Source of the DNA: Robertmurraya massiliosenegalensis JC6
GTDB taxonomy: Bacteria; Bacillota; Bacilli; Bacillales; Cytobacillaceae
Assembly (NCBI RefSeq): GCF_000311725.1
Contig: NZ_HE978519.1
Location: 28,848 to 92,847, forward strand
Length of the DNA: 64,000 nucleotides
Direction of reading: 5' to 3'
Below the pieces are notes generated by a model that saw nothing but the letters and a program-made list of their open reading frames with translations, ran no database searches and had not been told where the DNA came from. The stretch's first letter is position 1. Every line of letters starts with the position of its first letter. The position numbers were made by a program, and so were the translations under genes. Of the stretch, positions 41,403 through 50,573 are shown in pieces.

Positions 41403-42113
41403 ATGAAAAAGATTTTGTTGTTAGTAGGAATAGTTGGATTGTTTTTATTAGTAGGTTGTGGAGATAAAGACGTGGCTAAATCTGAAGTAGAGGAACAAGC
41501 AGAAAAGATGGGAGATAGTCTGTCCAATGTATCAGATGAAGGTTCTTTAAAAGAGTTGGAAATTCTCTCAGACCAAAAAGAGTTCGAAATACATGGAGCT
41601 AAAGTTACACTTAATGGAATGTATGAAGTAACTGACAAGAAAGATATTGCAATTATACAGGATGCAACGAAGAATCCCCCAGACACTGCTTATCTAATTC
41701 TTGATTTTAATATTCAACGTGATGTCCCTATTAGGATCGATGATGTATTGTATCTCAGTAACAAACCTTACTACAATATGTGGGGCGAAGAAACAGATGC
41801 AAACCAAATTGGCAATCATATCAGCTCATTTTCTAGTAGTGGGAAAGAGGTAATAAGTAAAGTTGCAGAAAAATATGATTTTATTGTTGATTTATATAAA
41901 GAAGAATTAGAACAGAATATTGGTCTAGAAGGCAAGGCAGATCGGGTTAGGTTGTTGTATGAAGCACCATTAGAAAAGTTTCAGCAGACTGGAGGATACG
42001 GAGGCTATGGAGAAGATGAACCTTTATATATATTAATGACAAATATAAATGCCCCGTCCGAAGGTGCAAGTAAGGAAGAAGCTGTCGTTGCCATAGAGGT
42101 TAAGAAAAACTAA
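41403..42113 (+). CDS. Lipoprotein of unknown function
   Basis: A 236-residue lipoprotein: signal MKKILLLVGIVGLFLLVGCG with lipobox LVGC (Cys19), an acidic linker, then a beta-rich domain (FEIHGAKVTLNGMYEV, TAYLILDFNIQRDVPI) resembling DUF4352/DUF5067-type exported domains. The C-terminal ~50 residues include GGYGGYGEDEP. AGGAGG precedes the ATG. On conjugative plasmids, exported lipoproteins can act in surface exclusion; here that is only a possibility. Confidence 0.65.
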   Translation: MKKILLLVGIVGLFLLVGCGDKDVAKSEVEEQAEKMGDSLSNVSDEGSLKELEILSDQKEFEIHGAKVTLNGMYEVTDKKDIAIIQDATKNPPDTAYLILDFNIQRDVPIRIDDVLYLSNKPYYNMWGEETDANQIGNHISSFSSSGKEVISKVAEKYDFIVDLYKEELEQNIGLEGKADRVRLLYEAPLEKFQQTGGYGGYGEDEPLYILMTNINAPSEGASKEEAVVAIEVKKN

Positions 42114-42330
42114 TATTTATATAGAAAAAATTACAAAGATTAGGTAAAGGGGAATTAGCCCCCTTCGGACAATCGTAGTAAAAGGAAAAGGACCCCCTCT
42201 CCCTTCTAATTTTTTTCCTATGATGATTTAATTGAGACATTCAATAAATCATTATTTAAAGTAATTTTTGTTTTTTTCTAAATCAGATTCTATGTGTCCG
42301 TCGTGAATAAATGAAAGAGAGTGGTAAAGT

Positions 42331-42768
42331 TTGAGTATTATTAACAATATTTTAAAAACGCTTAATAGTAAAAGCGTGTTAAATCTTTATATTATGTCTG
42401 TGATAGGAGTAAGTTTAATTGCCGCAATATTTGCTTTAATAAAATTCGATTGGAGTCAAATTTTAGTTTCAGATCTTGCAGGACTATATTTATATAGTTC
42501 GATGGTTACTATAGTGATAGCTCTTCTGTTTGTTTCAATTAGCACATTTCCTGCTCCATTTAAAAATGTTTTGAAAAGTTCGAAATCAAAAATCGAAAAG
42601 TTATTATGGTTGTTCTTCTTCATTGTGTTTAGCCCATTTGTATTAGGAGGTTTAACAGCCTTATCCGATCTATTGACAGGATCTCATATTCTAATCCCTC
42701 GAATACTAATATTGATTGGTGCTATCATAATATTAAGTCGTAACTGGAGGTTCAAAACAGTAAGCTAA
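42331..42768 (+). CDS. Polytopic membrane protein of unknown function
   Basis: A 145-residue protein with four hydrophobic segments (LYIMSVIGVSLIAAIFALI, MVTIVIALLFVSIST, WLFFFIVFSPFVLGG, IPRILILIGAIIILS). TTG start after GAGAGTGG. Stands alone, closed by a strong terminator. The 217 bases before it hold only short hairpins. No family recognised. Confidence 0.5.
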   Translation: MSIINNILKTLNSKSVLNLYIMSVIGVSLIAAIFALIKFDWSQILVSDLAGLYLYSSMVTIVIALLFVSISTFPAPFKNVLKSSKSKIEKLLWLFFFIVFSPFVLGGLTALSDLLTGSHILIPRILILIGAIIILSRNWRFKTVS

Positions 42769-42842
42769 TAAGAAGTAAGTGAATTTCAGTATGGACACAT
42801 AGACCTGCTTTAGAGGATATTTCATCTCCCTAGATAATATCT

Positions 42843-42880
42843 AAAATTCTGTTTCTGTTAAACTGAAACAGAATTTTTTT
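42843..42880 (+). terminator. Rho-independent terminator
   Basis: Stem AAATTCTGTTTC / GAAACAGAATTT with a 9-base loop and a run of T. Confidence 0.88.
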
Positions 42881-43060
42881 ACCAGTATTTAGTATTTGAT
42901 AAAGTGTACTTTTTCAAATAATATAATTGTCGTAAAAATTTCTAGCAAACTACTGTTTATTAAACTCTAAAATAACTTTTTAAATGTTTATTTAATTTGA
43001 TATACCTTTTTAAACAGAAATGAGGTAAAATTAGGTTATTCAGAATAAGGAGAGTAACAA

Positions 43061-43672
43061 ATGAACGGAAAAAAATTTGGATATATTCGTGTCAGTTCGA
43101 AAGATCAAAATGAAAGTAGACAAATTGATTCGTTGTTAAATATTGGGATTGATGAAAGAGATATTTTTATAGATAAACTGTCAGGTAAAAATTTCGAACG
43201 ACCTCAATATCAGCTAATGAAGAGGATGGTACGACAAGGTGATATTTTGTATATTCATTCTCTAGACCGTTTCGGGAGAAATAAGGATGAAGTATTAAAT
43301 GAGTGGAAAGAATTGACTAAAGACATGGGTGTGGACATAGTAGTGTTAGATATGCCTTTATTAGATACCACTACTCATAAAGATAGCTTAGGTACATTAA
43401 TAGCAGATCTTGTCCTGCAAATTTTATCCTGGATGGCAGAAGAAGAACGCGAGAAAATTCGCACACGTCAACGTGAAGGAATTGACTCAGCTTTAAAGAA
43501 AGGCGTTCAGTTTGGTAGACCAAAGGTTCCGGTGCCTAATAACTTCGTAGAAGTTTATTCTGAGTGGAAACAGGGAGAAATTACAGCGACTGCTGCTATG
43601 AAACGATTGGGTTTAAAACGAAATACTTTTTATAAATTAGCGAAAGAATATGAAAAAACTCTTGTCCAGTAA
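43061..43672 (+). CDS. Serine recombinase (resolvase/invertase family)
   Basis: A 203-residue serine recombinase. N-terminal catalytic domain: FGYIRVSSKDQNESRQ (nucleophile Ser near residue 12), DKLSGKNFERPQ, DILYIHSLDRFGRN and the E-helix region ILSWMAEEEREKIRTRQREG. The C-terminal HTH is short: ITATAAMKRLGLKRNTFYKL. It resembles Tn3-type resolvases and plasmid multimer-resolution enzymes. There is no transposase next to it, so a plasmid dimer-resolution role, with a res site in the 180 bases upstream, is likely. AAGGAGAG precedes the ATG and a strong terminator follows. Confidence 0.88.
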   Translation: MNGKKFGYIRVSSKDQNESRQIDSLLNIGIDERDIFIDKLSGKNFERPQYQLMKRMVRQGDILYIHSLDRFGRNKDEVLNEWKELTKDMGVDIVVLDMPLLDTTTHKDSLGTLIADLVLQILSWMAEEEREKIRTRQREGIDSALKKGVQFGRPKVPVPNNFVEVYSEWKQGEITATAAMKRLGLKRNTFYKLAKEYEKTLVQ

Positions 43673-43705
43673 TTATAAAAATTCATTGTATTAAGGAGTA
43701 TTAAG

Positions 43706-43750
43706 GGCCCAAGAAGCGTATTGATTCAATATACGCTTCTTGGGTTTTAT
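43706..43750. terminator. Bidirectional terminator
   Basis: Fourteen-base perfect stem CCCAAGAAGCGTAT / ATACGCTTCTTGGG with a 9-base loop and TTTTAT, between the recombinase and the convergent metallopeptidase-like gene. Confidence 0.88.
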
Positions 43751-43785
43751 ATCTGTTTTTTTTGAAAATGCAATGTTATAAGACT

Positions 43786-44328
43786 TCATTTAAACATTGC
43801 CAACACGAACAAACATAAAAATATAATCGTACACCATTGAAGTACATTTTTTAGAATTACTTTACGAGTATGTAGTTTATAACTAGAAGCTAACTCATCC
43901 AGTTTACATGATTTTAAGTAATTTTCAGCATATCTAAATGCTTCTCTTTCAGTTGGGTAGAATGCATACCCTGTTTTATATAATAATTTCATCCATTTTT
44001 TAGATCCCATCCACTTGTTATTTTCCTGAAATTGTTTGGCATGACATAATTCATGTGCGAGAGTTCCAATTTGTCCATTGAAAATACAAACAACCCCTGT
44101 ATTAGCATAATCTTGGGAAAGGTTCACATGATGGAAATACCCATTTGCACGTTGAAGTATCTGTTTATCTGATTTATTGTGATATACAGGAACGTTTTCT
44201 CTGAAAAATGTAAATGCTTCATCCTCATAGAGTACAATGGGTTCGTGCTTAAATTGTAAATCCTTAATGATATTATTTTTATGTGATTCCAATAATTCTC
44301 TATCCGACATTGATTTTTGACTTATCAA
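43786..44328 (-). CDS. Membrane-anchored zinc metallopeptidase-like protein
   Basis: A 180-residue protein with the zinc motif GTLAHELCHAKQF (HELCH, residues 92-96) and a likely third ligand Glu in TEREAFRYAENYL, the layout of small gluzincin/ImmA-like peptidases. A C-terminal transmembrane helix (WCTIIFLCLFVLAMF) anchors it with the catalytic part facing the cytosol, if the N-terminus is inside. TTG start with AGGAGGTC at good spacing. Stand-alone gene between two terminators. ImmA-type proteases cleave repressors; whether this one does is unknown. Confidence 0.65.
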   Translation of the reverse strand: MISQKSMSDRELLESHKNNIIKDLQFKHEPIVLYEDEAFTFFRENVPVYHNKSDKQILQRANGYFHHVNLSQDYANTGVVCIFNGQIGTLAHELCHAKQFQENNKWMGSKKWMKLLYKTGYAFYPTEREAFRYAENYLKSCKLDELASSYKLHTRKVILKNVLQWCTIIFLCLFVLAMFK

Positions 44329-44439
44329 TTTTTTTGACCTCCTGTTTATTGACTGATGAACAAAATATTAAAAATATCTAGTCCCTATTAAGCTTTCTAA
44401 ATTTCTATATATAATAAATATAATAATAGAAGAAACTCG

Positions 44440-44478
44440 AAAAAATGAAACACCGTTCAAATAAGAACGGTGTCATTT
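44440..44478 (-). terminator. Terminator of the long minus-strand gene run
   Basis: Stem ACACCGTTC / GAACGGTGT, loop of 6, followed by TTTCATTTTTTCG on the minus strand, directly after the stop of the gene at 44482. Confidence 0.85.
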
Positions 44479-44481
44479 TTA

Positions 44482-44862
44482 TTAATTACATAGTTGTAAA
44501 GACTCTTTTTGATAGGGTTGTTCGGCCATGATAATATCTCTAAAACAAACAGCATACTTAGCACTGGTGATTTTTTTATTATGTGTCGTATAAAACTCAT
44601 TGTCCACGCAGTAAAGTATTTGTTCACCATTCGGGATTATCGGCAAATTAGAGACATAGTTCCCTCTTATAATTTTTCGACCACTTCTAACTCGCAGCTC
44701 TACGTTCTCAAGATGAATGTACTGACAGTGTGCCACAATACGATTATAATGAGGATTTTCGATATCCACTGAACGAACGGATATCATTCCTTTTCTATTG
44801 TTGTAATAGCACTCTACTTTTTCACCCAATTTAAGAGTAGCTTTTTTATTAAATCTTAACAC
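44482..44862 (-). CDS. Small beta-rich hypothetical protein
   Basis: A 126-residue basic, beta-rich protein (KATLKLGEKVECYYNNRKG, KYAVCFRDIIM). GTG at 44862 is preferred: GGGGAGAGG lies just before it and this avoids overlap with the upstream gene. Last gene of the minus-strand run that ends at the terminator at 44440. Function unknown. Confidence 0.5.
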   Translation of the reverse strand: MLRFNKKATLKLGEKVECYYNNRKGMISVRSVDIENPHYNRIVAHCQYIHLENVELRVRSGRKIIRGNYVSNLPIIPNGEQILYCVDNEFYTTHNKKITSAKYAVCFRDIIMAEQPYQKESLQLCN

Positions 44863-44878
44863 AGGAACCTCTCCCCTT

Positions 44879-45538
44879 TTATAGAAAACTAAATAAACTG
44901 ATTTGGTTTTCCTCTTTCCATGCATCATGATAAAGTTCCCATAGTTTTTGTTCGGTTGGTGTTAAAAATCGACCATCTCTAGTTTTAATTTGAATGATGT
45001 TATTAACCTTAAGATAGTCAATCATACCTCCACCTGTACCAGACTCATTTATCATTTTCCTAAATGCACGAAAGGCTCGGCCTGCATCTCCATTGTTTAA
45101 GGCAGCATGTATAATATTTTTGTTACCGCTCATGCGTACCCAATCTTTTGCAGTGTATAGAAGAATGTCTAAATCAGACATAGAAGATAGAGTTTTTATA
45201 TGATCTTCATTTATTTGTCTGGAACGCTCTTTTATCTCTGCATTTTTATCTATGTTTTTTTCTGTTTCTTCATGAGTTTCAAATGACTGTAAAATTAAAT
45301 CTAAATCGTTATCATCGATAACAGTGAATAGATCGTTTATTTCAGCCCTTTTCTCTTTTTTCTTTTGATTATTTCTTTGATAGCAATGACAATAATCTGC
45401 AGCTTCTTGGTCATTTTCAAGAATAGCACAACCATTTTTTCCATAATTGCAAATGTGCCAATGTGAACAACAAGAAAAACCTTTCTTTGAAAAACCAAGT
45501 ATTGTGAATCCTTGTCTAATGCTTGTTTCCGCAGTCAT
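44879..45538 (-). CDS. Cys-rich N-terminal zinc protein of unknown function
   Basis: A 219-residue protein. The N-terminal ~55 residues hold a Cys/His cluster (CCSHWHICNYGKNGC and YCHCYQRNNQ) that looks like a zinc module of plasmid/phage proteins. The rest is helical and charged, with GTGGGMIDYLKVNNIIQIK near the end suggesting a winged helix. AGGGGCG precedes the ATG. It follows mini-hairpin element A (45563-45608). Confidence 0.5.
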   Translation of the reverse strand: MTAETSIRQGFTILGFSKKGFSCCSHWHICNYGKNGCAILENDQEAADYCHCYQRNNQKKKEKRAEINDLFTVIDDNDLDLILQSFETHEETEKNIDKNAEIKERSRQINEDHIKTLSSMSDLDILLYTAKDWVRMSGNKNIIHAALNNGDAGRAFRAFRKMINESGTGGGMIDYLKVNNIIQIKTRDGRFLTPTEQKLWELYHDAWKEENQISLFSFL

Positions 45539-45562
45539 ACTGTCGCCCCTATGACTACATTT

Positions 45563-45608
45563 GGAGGAATATCCCCCAAAATGTTAGTCATTTTGAGGGC
45601 TTCCCTCC
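45563..45608 (-). repeat. Paired GGAGGG/CCCTCC mini-hairpin, copy A
   Basis: Plus-strand parts GGAGGAATATCCCCC and GAGGGCTTCCCTCC, 17 bases apart; each folds into a tiny hairpin. One of four related intergenic elements (see B, C, D). Confidence 0.6.
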
Positions 45609-45618
45609 TATCTCTTAT

Positions 45619-45837
45619 TTAGTTATACAATCTATCACGTGGATTCTCTTTAAAGCGTTTGAATTTATGCTTATGATCCACTTTGTTTCCAGATAATAAA
45701 TCAATTAATATTTGGATATTGTGTTTATTAGTTTCAAATGGTCCAAAAAATACACCGTTAATAATTAATATAAACTCTGAGTCATTTTCGATTACTCCAA
45801 ATTCTCGACTATTCATAGTTTTAATATTAATATTCAT
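45619..45837 (-). CDS. Small hypothetical protein
   Basis: A 72-residue acidic/basic mixed protein (EFGVIENDSEFILIINGVFF) with short beta segments. Start overlaps the stop of the preceding gene by 4 bases, with AGGAGGG before it. Function unknown. Confidence 0.5.
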   Translation of the reverse strand: MNINIKTMNSREFGVIENDSEFILIINGVFFGPFETNKHNIQILIDLLSGNKVDHKHKFKRFKENPRDRLYN

Positions 45838-46226
45838 TGATATTCCCTCCTGTTTTCGGAAATATCATCAAGCATACCTTCGTAAATTTGACCATAATAT
45901 CTAATGTCATTCACATAAGTAACTAAAGAAAAGTCACTCCTAATGCGTGATTCAATTCTATATTTGTTCTTGTAGTCCATAAAGGCTTCATTCGATTCAA
46001 ATAAAACTTCATCCTCTGAATATACCTTTAAGGTTATTTCATTTGAATCAAGACCCATTAAGTCATTCACACAGTAGTCAGCTTCAAACATTAAAGAAGA
46101 TATCAAGTCACAAAGTTGAACCATTTTATTAAAATCATCTTTATCTAAGGAAAACAGGTAAGCTCCTTTCATTTCAGTAATTTGCTTACCTTGAATAGCT
46201 ATTTCAATCACATATTTCTTTTCCAT
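45834..46226 (-). CDS. Hypothetical protein
   Basis: A 130-residue soluble acidic protein (YVIEIAIQGKQITEMKGA, LMGLDSNEITLKVYSEDE). AGGAGGG precedes the ATG and its stop overlaps the next start. No family recognised. Confidence 0.5.
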   Translation of the reverse strand: MEKKYVIEIAIQGKQITEMKGAYLFSLDKDDFNKMVQLCDLISSLMFEADYCVNDLMGLDSNEITLKVYSEDEVLFESNEAFMDYKNKYRIESRIRSDFSLVTYVNDIRYYGQIYEGMLDDISENRREYQ

Positions 46227-46237
46227 TTGAAACCCTC

Positions 46238-46483
46238 CTAGAATAATGTGAGCTGTTTGAATTCTTGCTCTACACTTTCGTTATTTTTTGAATTGTCGTT
46301 AATAACTATTTTCTCAATCTCAAACCAGTCAACAGGTAAACAGCCTTTGAAAGTACCATCTAGGTTATAGAAATAAACGTGAGTACCTTTATCTAATCTT
46401 GTTTGACTAACTAAGAAAGACTCCCCATTTGAAAGGTTCGGATACTTATTTTTGGGTTTATTGATGAGTTTAGCTTTTTTCAT
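46238..46483 (-). CDS. Small hypothetical protein
   Basis: An 81-residue protein with a basic beta-rich N-terminal half (YPNLSNGESFLVSQTRLDKG, YFYNLDGTFKGCLPVDWFEI) and a short acidic tail. Its start lies just downstream of mini-hairpin B and AGGGGAG. Function unknown. Confidence 0.5.
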   Translation of the reverse strand: MKKAKLINKPKNKYPNLSNGESFLVSQTRLDKGTHVYFYNLDGTFKGCLPVDWFEIEKIVINDNSKNNESVEQEFKQLTLF

Positions 46484-46505
46484 AAACTCCCCTTAAACAG
46501 CAAAA

Positions 46506-46545
46506 AGAGGGCTGCCCCCTATTTTGCTACTAGGGCAATCCCTCC
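46506..46545 (-). repeat. Paired GGAGGG/CCCTCC mini-hairpin, copy B
   Basis: Plus-strand parts AGAGGGCTGCCCCCT and AGGGCAATCCCTCC. On the minus strand a TTTTTGC follows the second hairpin, so partial termination is possible between the helicase gene and the small genes. Confidence 0.6.
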
Positions 46546-46556
46546 TTTATTTTCGA

Positions 46557-49500
46557 TTACACCGCAAAGTCGAATAAAGATAGTCCTTCGTAAGCATCAT
46601 CTTTAGATGAGCGTTTACTCTTCTTAGAAGGAATGTCCTTCATTTCAACTTTTGGTACTTCATCTTTTTGCTCTTTTGGTTGAGTAGATTCAAAAGCTTC
46701 GAGTGCTGCGAGATCTTCATCAGTAATCTTATCGAAGTTTGCAAAGACACTATCAAGTTCAAAGTCGTCCACACTATTAAAAAGTGCTTCCAGTTCATCG
46801 TTAAGGGTATCTTTGACTGGTTCTACATAACCGCAGAGATTTTTTGTTTCTTGAGTGAGATTAGTAAAAGCCTCAGTTATCTTTTGTTGGAACTCTTCTT
46901 CAGTAACCATTTGAAGATTACTATCAATGTCCTTTTGTGCTGCTTGTTCCCAAGCGTTGGCAATCTCACTAGATTCAAGCATTTTACTTAAATCATTTGT
47001 AAGAGCACCTGCTGAAACATCTGCATACTTCGCAAGGGCATCAGAACGTTCAATCGCTCCTTCAACTAATAAGGCACTTACACGACGAGACATTAATCGT
47101 TGGAATTGAGCCATTTGCTGAGTCTTATCATTAACTAGGAAAAGCACTTCACAATGTTTGTGCTGTCCAAGTCTGTGACTACGCTTGGCCGCTTGTCTAA
47201 CGGTGTTAATATCGTCATTCATTTGCCAGAAAATAATTGTCGGAAACGCCAACAAATCTAAACCAACCTCAACAAGTCTTTGGTTTGTGATAATGACACG
47301 AGTCCCTTTTTGCTCCTGTTGTTCTAACCATTCAAATCTCGCATCTACACTTACTTTTCCATCAAGAATAACTGAATCTACACCGTTGTTTTTTAAGACT
47401 TTCTGCAGTCTTTGGTTGGTTCTATATTCTTGGGTAAAGTTTGTATAAATGATCACTCGACGATTTTGAGCTATTCGTTGTAAGACTAATTCAATGAGTT
47501 TACGCTCTTTAGCAGTTTCATAGCTTGGAGGAAAGGCAGGTGCAGTAATGTGTTTCAAAGTAGCTCCATCTTTATCCTTAAATTCTACGGACATACCTAA
47601 AGTCGGTTGGTCTGCATAATTTAGGACAGAAGGAGTAAATTTACTCCATGCTGCTGTCCCTAAGTCCTTTTGTAATGCTTGACAAGCATTATACATCGAA
47701 GTATGAAACTTTCTATATTCATCAAAATGATCATCATCTAACGTTACAACAATCGGTTTTTCTTCAAGTGTAATCATGGGCACTTGAAGTTCAGATACAT
47801 CCATGAATACCGATTTATCAAGTAAGTGGTTAGCGACCAAATCAGGCGAAATACCAGGCTTTTCTTTAATGATGACATCGTTTTTCTTTTGATTGGTTGT
47901 AACACCAACACGTAAGTTATCATCATTGATTTTTTTCACCTTCTCAAGGACACCATAGCGTTGAGCCCATGTTTCAACAGTTGTTTTATGAGTAAACCCT
48001 AAATCAAGTAACTCCTTTGGAAATACTCTCCATAAAACAGCTTGAATTGAACTTGAAGCTCCATTAGTTAATGTACCTGTGAGAAATAAACTCTTGCGAC
48101 AAGCTTTTAGGATTTTGTGGAACGCCATTCCCCTTCCAGAACCTTGAGCCTTCATTTGGTGAATTTCATCAAATATGCCCATATGAAAGTGCTTTGGCAA
48201 CATACGTTGGAACAATTGAGCTATCATCCAACGATTTCCGTATTTACTTTCGCCAAACTTCTTTAAAGCAGGTCTAGCAAGGTTACGGTTGCTTTTTTCA
48301 TTTTCATAATTGTCTTGGAAAGAACGAACTTCCGGTTTCCACTTTTTCACATAGCCAATAGGTAATCCATGTGTATCTAACATGCCTTTTTTGCGAGCTT
48401 CTTGTATTTCGGCCATTGTAGGAGGATTAGAAGGTTTTTCAACTACATCACTCCATCCAGCTAAAATACCTGCTTTGCGATCCTCTATTTTTTCTCTTGG
48501 TGATTGCAAAGGTTTACCAGTCTCTGGACTTACCCAATGGAAGTGGTATGGATTCCATTTTGCTCCTAATACAAAACCGAACGAATGTAATTTCATTCGG
48601 TCCGTTGAAACTAAAATGAAGTGCATCTTCCCTTTTGGGATTCTCCAACCTAATTTTATAAGTTGGATATAAGCAAGAGCATCCTCACTACTGTTTAGAA
48701 CAGTTATGATGTTCTTTGCTTTCTTATATTCAGTCCATAACTTATATTCCTTACGATTTCTCGATTGTTGAAAATCATCAATTTTAGATAGTTGAGAAGA
48801 ATCGACTATACAAGTTGTGCCTAATGCTGTTGGAATCTCACTTGTTGCCCACTTAGGTAGAACGTTAGAAGGTGCAACAATAAGAGCGCGGAAACCATCT
48901 TTCGCTCCACTTTCTTCGCGTTGTCGAGCTTTTATATAAGCAGTTGTCAAACTCATTTGAGTTTTCCCAGTACCCATACCAGCAACGAGAAACGCTCCAA
49001 TTTTCTCTTTTAAAACCCCAAGTAACCCCATTACTGAACGAGCTTGTGCAGGAACACATATACGATTTGTTTCTGCAATATATTTGGAGTAATGAGAACC
49101 ATCATATTTAGGTTTCATGAATGTGTCGATTTTTGCGAATAGCAAGTTAGCATTAGCACGAAGATAATCTTCAGTAGACCAATTCTCCTTAAAGGTAGCA
49201 TTAATAGCCATTCCTTTTTGTTTTGTTGGAAGATACCCCATCTGAATCCCATCTTGAACATATGCAAGCATTTCTTCCTCTTTCATAGACTTGATAACGA
49301 ATGCTTTTATGTTTTGCAACTCACCCGCAATATTAGTCGTTTCAACATCAACTTTTTGTAATTTATCTAAAGGAAGAATGGATAAATAATGTTTAGTCCA
49401 CTCTTTATTTCTTGGAAGTCCAAAGGTTTCAGCTAAGAAATGCCCTGCGACTTCGTATATATCTTGTTCCCACGTCATAATTACTCTTTCTGGCATGGCT

Positions 49501-49841
49501 TGGTTATCTGTTTTAGAATTTTGCAATACGGCATCTTGATAGTCCTCACCAACTGCCATTCTAGGCATTGCAAACATATGACAAACCTTTCCGTTTACTT
49601 CTTCGATACGCCTGAAAGATTGGCTAGAACGAATCTTCTCCACCTTTCCAGTTCTATCATCAAAGATTTCAACGTAAGGCTGATATAAGGCTGCATGAAC
49701 CGCACGACAAGATGTTAGAGAACCTGCGAGAGCAACCCCAATAAGCGTTTTTTCGTTCTTATCGTTTGTAGTTGTCATCGCTACTTTTAAGAATGCTTCA
49801 AATTGCTTACCATCTTCTGTTACACGAATCTTTTTTGCCAT
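46557..49841 (-). CDS. Large SNF2-type DEAD/DEAH helicase-like ATPase
   Basis: A 1,094-residue SF2 translocase. Walker A VAGMGTGKTQMS (~288-296), a DEIH box (FDEIH, 558-561), LTGTLTNG (motif III), and a C-terminal lobe with IIYTNFTQEY, IITNQRLVEVGLDLLAF (motif V) and RQAAKRSHRLGQ (motif VI, 882-893), the pattern of SNF2 proteins. A ~275-residue N-terminal domain and an acidic C-terminal tail are extra. A similar set of large helicase plus DUF6094 methyltransferase is found on other large plasmids and phages. It lies between the methyltransferase and a row of small genes. Proposed role: DNA remodelling in plasmid defence or replication, not proven. Confidence 0.85.
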   Translation of the reverse strand: MAKKIRVTEDGKQFEAFLKVAMTTTNDKNEKTLIGVALAGSLTSCRAVHAALYQPYVEIFDDRTGKVEKIRSSQSFRRIEEVNGKVCHMFAMPRMAVGEDYQDAVLQNSKTDNQAMPERVIMTWEQDIYEVAGHFLAETFGLPRNKEWTKHYLSILPLDKLQKVDVETTNIAGELQNIKAFVIKSMKEEEMLAYVQDGIQMGYLPTKQKGMAINATFKENWSTEDYLRANANLLFAKIDTFMKPKYDGSHYSKYIAETNRICVPAQARSVMGLLGVLKEKIGAFLVAGMGTGKTQMSLTTAYIKARQREESGAKDGFRALIVAPSNVLPKWATSEIPTALGTTCIVDSSQLSKIDDFQQSRNRKEYKLWTEYKKAKNIITVLNSSEDALAYIQLIKLGWRIPKGKMHFILVSTDRMKLHSFGFVLGAKWNPYHFHWVSPETGKPLQSPREKIEDRKAGILAGWSDVVEKPSNPPTMAEIQEARKKGMLDTHGLPIGYVKKWKPEVRSFQDNYENEKSNRNLARPALKKFGESKYGNRWMIAQLFQRMLPKHFHMGIFDEIHQMKAQGSGRGMAFHKILKACRKSLFLTGTLTNGASSSIQAVLWRVFPKELLDLGFTHKTTVETWAQRYGVLEKVKKINDDNLRVGVTTNQKKNDVIIKEKPGISPDLVANHLLDKSVFMDVSELQVPMITLEEKPIVVTLDDDHFDEYRKFHTSMYNACQALQKDLGTAAWSKFTPSVLNYADQPTLGMSVEFKDKDGATLKHITAPAFPPSYETAKERKLIELVLQRIAQNRRVIIYTNFTQEYRTNQRLQKVLKNNGVDSVILDGKVSVDARFEWLEQQEQKGTRVIITNQRLVEVGLDLLAFPTIIFWQMNDDINTVRQAAKRSHRLGQHKHCEVLFLVNDKTQQMAQFQRLMSRRVSALLVEGAIERSDALAKYADVSAGALTNDLSKMLESSEIANAWEQAAQKDIDSNLQMVTEEEFQQKITEAFTNLTQETKNLCGYVEPVKDTLNDELEALFNSVDDFELDSVFANFDKITDEDLAALEAFESTQPKEQKDEVPKVEMKDIPSKKSKRSSKDDAYEGLSLFDFAV

Positions 49842-49882
49842 CTATAAACGCCCATTAAAAAACATTAAACTATATAGATGGT

Positions 49883-49935
49883 AGAGGGATTACCCTCTGC
49901 ATCAGATATAGCTTAATGCGAGAGGGCTTCCCTCC
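49883..49935 (-). repeat. Paired GGAGGG/CCCTCC mini-hairpin, copy C
   Basis: Plus-strand parts AGAGGGATTACCCTCT and GAGGGCTTCCCTCC (the latter identical to copy A). It lies in the 152-base gap in front of the SNF2 gene. Confidence 0.6.
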
Positions 49936-49993
49936 TTTATTTATTCGTTTAGTTTATGGATATATTTTCTACTTCTATTGCTAATCTATTAAC

Positions 49994-50206
49994 CTAGTTT
50001 CGGTAGCGATCCCACAATGTGATTGCAAAATTTATTATCACAGCACCAAACAGAAAGAAAATAAATAGTGCTCCTGCCATTTTTTTAACGACTAGATTGA
50101 CCGTTAAAGCATTAACAGGCTGAGTGATATAGATTAATGCCAATGTTACCAGTGAAATTACTGAAACTACATTTATTATTACTAATAGGAAATTAGTTTG
50201 TTTCAT
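49994..50206 (-). CDS. Small two-helix membrane protein
   Basis: A 70-residue protein with two hydrophobic helices (LLVIINVVSVISLVTLALIY; ALFIFFLFGAVIINFAITL). AGAGGGG precedes the ATG. Between the methyltransferase side and the helicase gene. Function unknown. Confidence 0.5.
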   Translation of the reverse strand: MKQTNFLLVIINVVSVISLVTLALIYITQPVNALTVNLVVKKMAGALFIFFLFGAVIINFAITLWDRYRN

Positions 50207-50250
50207 TTTTATACCCCTCTCTTGTTTTTAGAATGTATTGACTATGCAAA

Positions 50251-50547
50251 TCATTTTTTTAGAATGAAATTTATCAAATTGCAGAGGACATTATACATAT
50301 CGTTTTCTGGAATATAAACATCTTGATCATGTTTGAAAGGGAAACTAAATACCCCATCCTTTATAACGCCTGGAATAGAGCCATAGCTCCTTTCTTCACT
50401 TATAAATAAATGATAAGTGTCCCATGTTATCAATCGCTTATCCAATAAACTATCTACTATGGGTAAGCAGTCGAACTGTTCACCGTTTTTGATGGTATGA
50501 CCTTCTAATTGAGAGATTTTATTTAGAGCTTCTTCAACAAGGTTCAT
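50251..50547 (-). CDS. Small hypothetical protein
   Basis: A 98-residue protein (EEALNKISQLEGHTIKNG, VYIPENDMYNVLCNLINF). AAGGAGTGAG precedes the ATG. It follows the methyltransferase gene on the same strand. No family recognised. Confidence 0.5.
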   Translation of the reverse strand: MNLVEEALNKISQLEGHTIKNGEQFDCLPIVDSLLDKRLITWDTYHLFISEERSYGSIPGVIKDGVFSFPFKHDQDVYIPENDMYNVLCNLINFILKK

Positions 50548-50573
50548 ATGAATTACTCACTCCTTATCCCAAT

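Noticed and set aside
43061-43672. Transposon resolvase indicating a Tn3-type element
   Set aside because: No transposase and no terminal inverted repeats are seen around it; a plasmid multimer-resolution role is simpler.
46668-49688. Several plus-strand ORFs opposite the SNF2 gene
   Set aside because: No initiation signals, no recognisable products, and they lie antisense to a well-supported gene.
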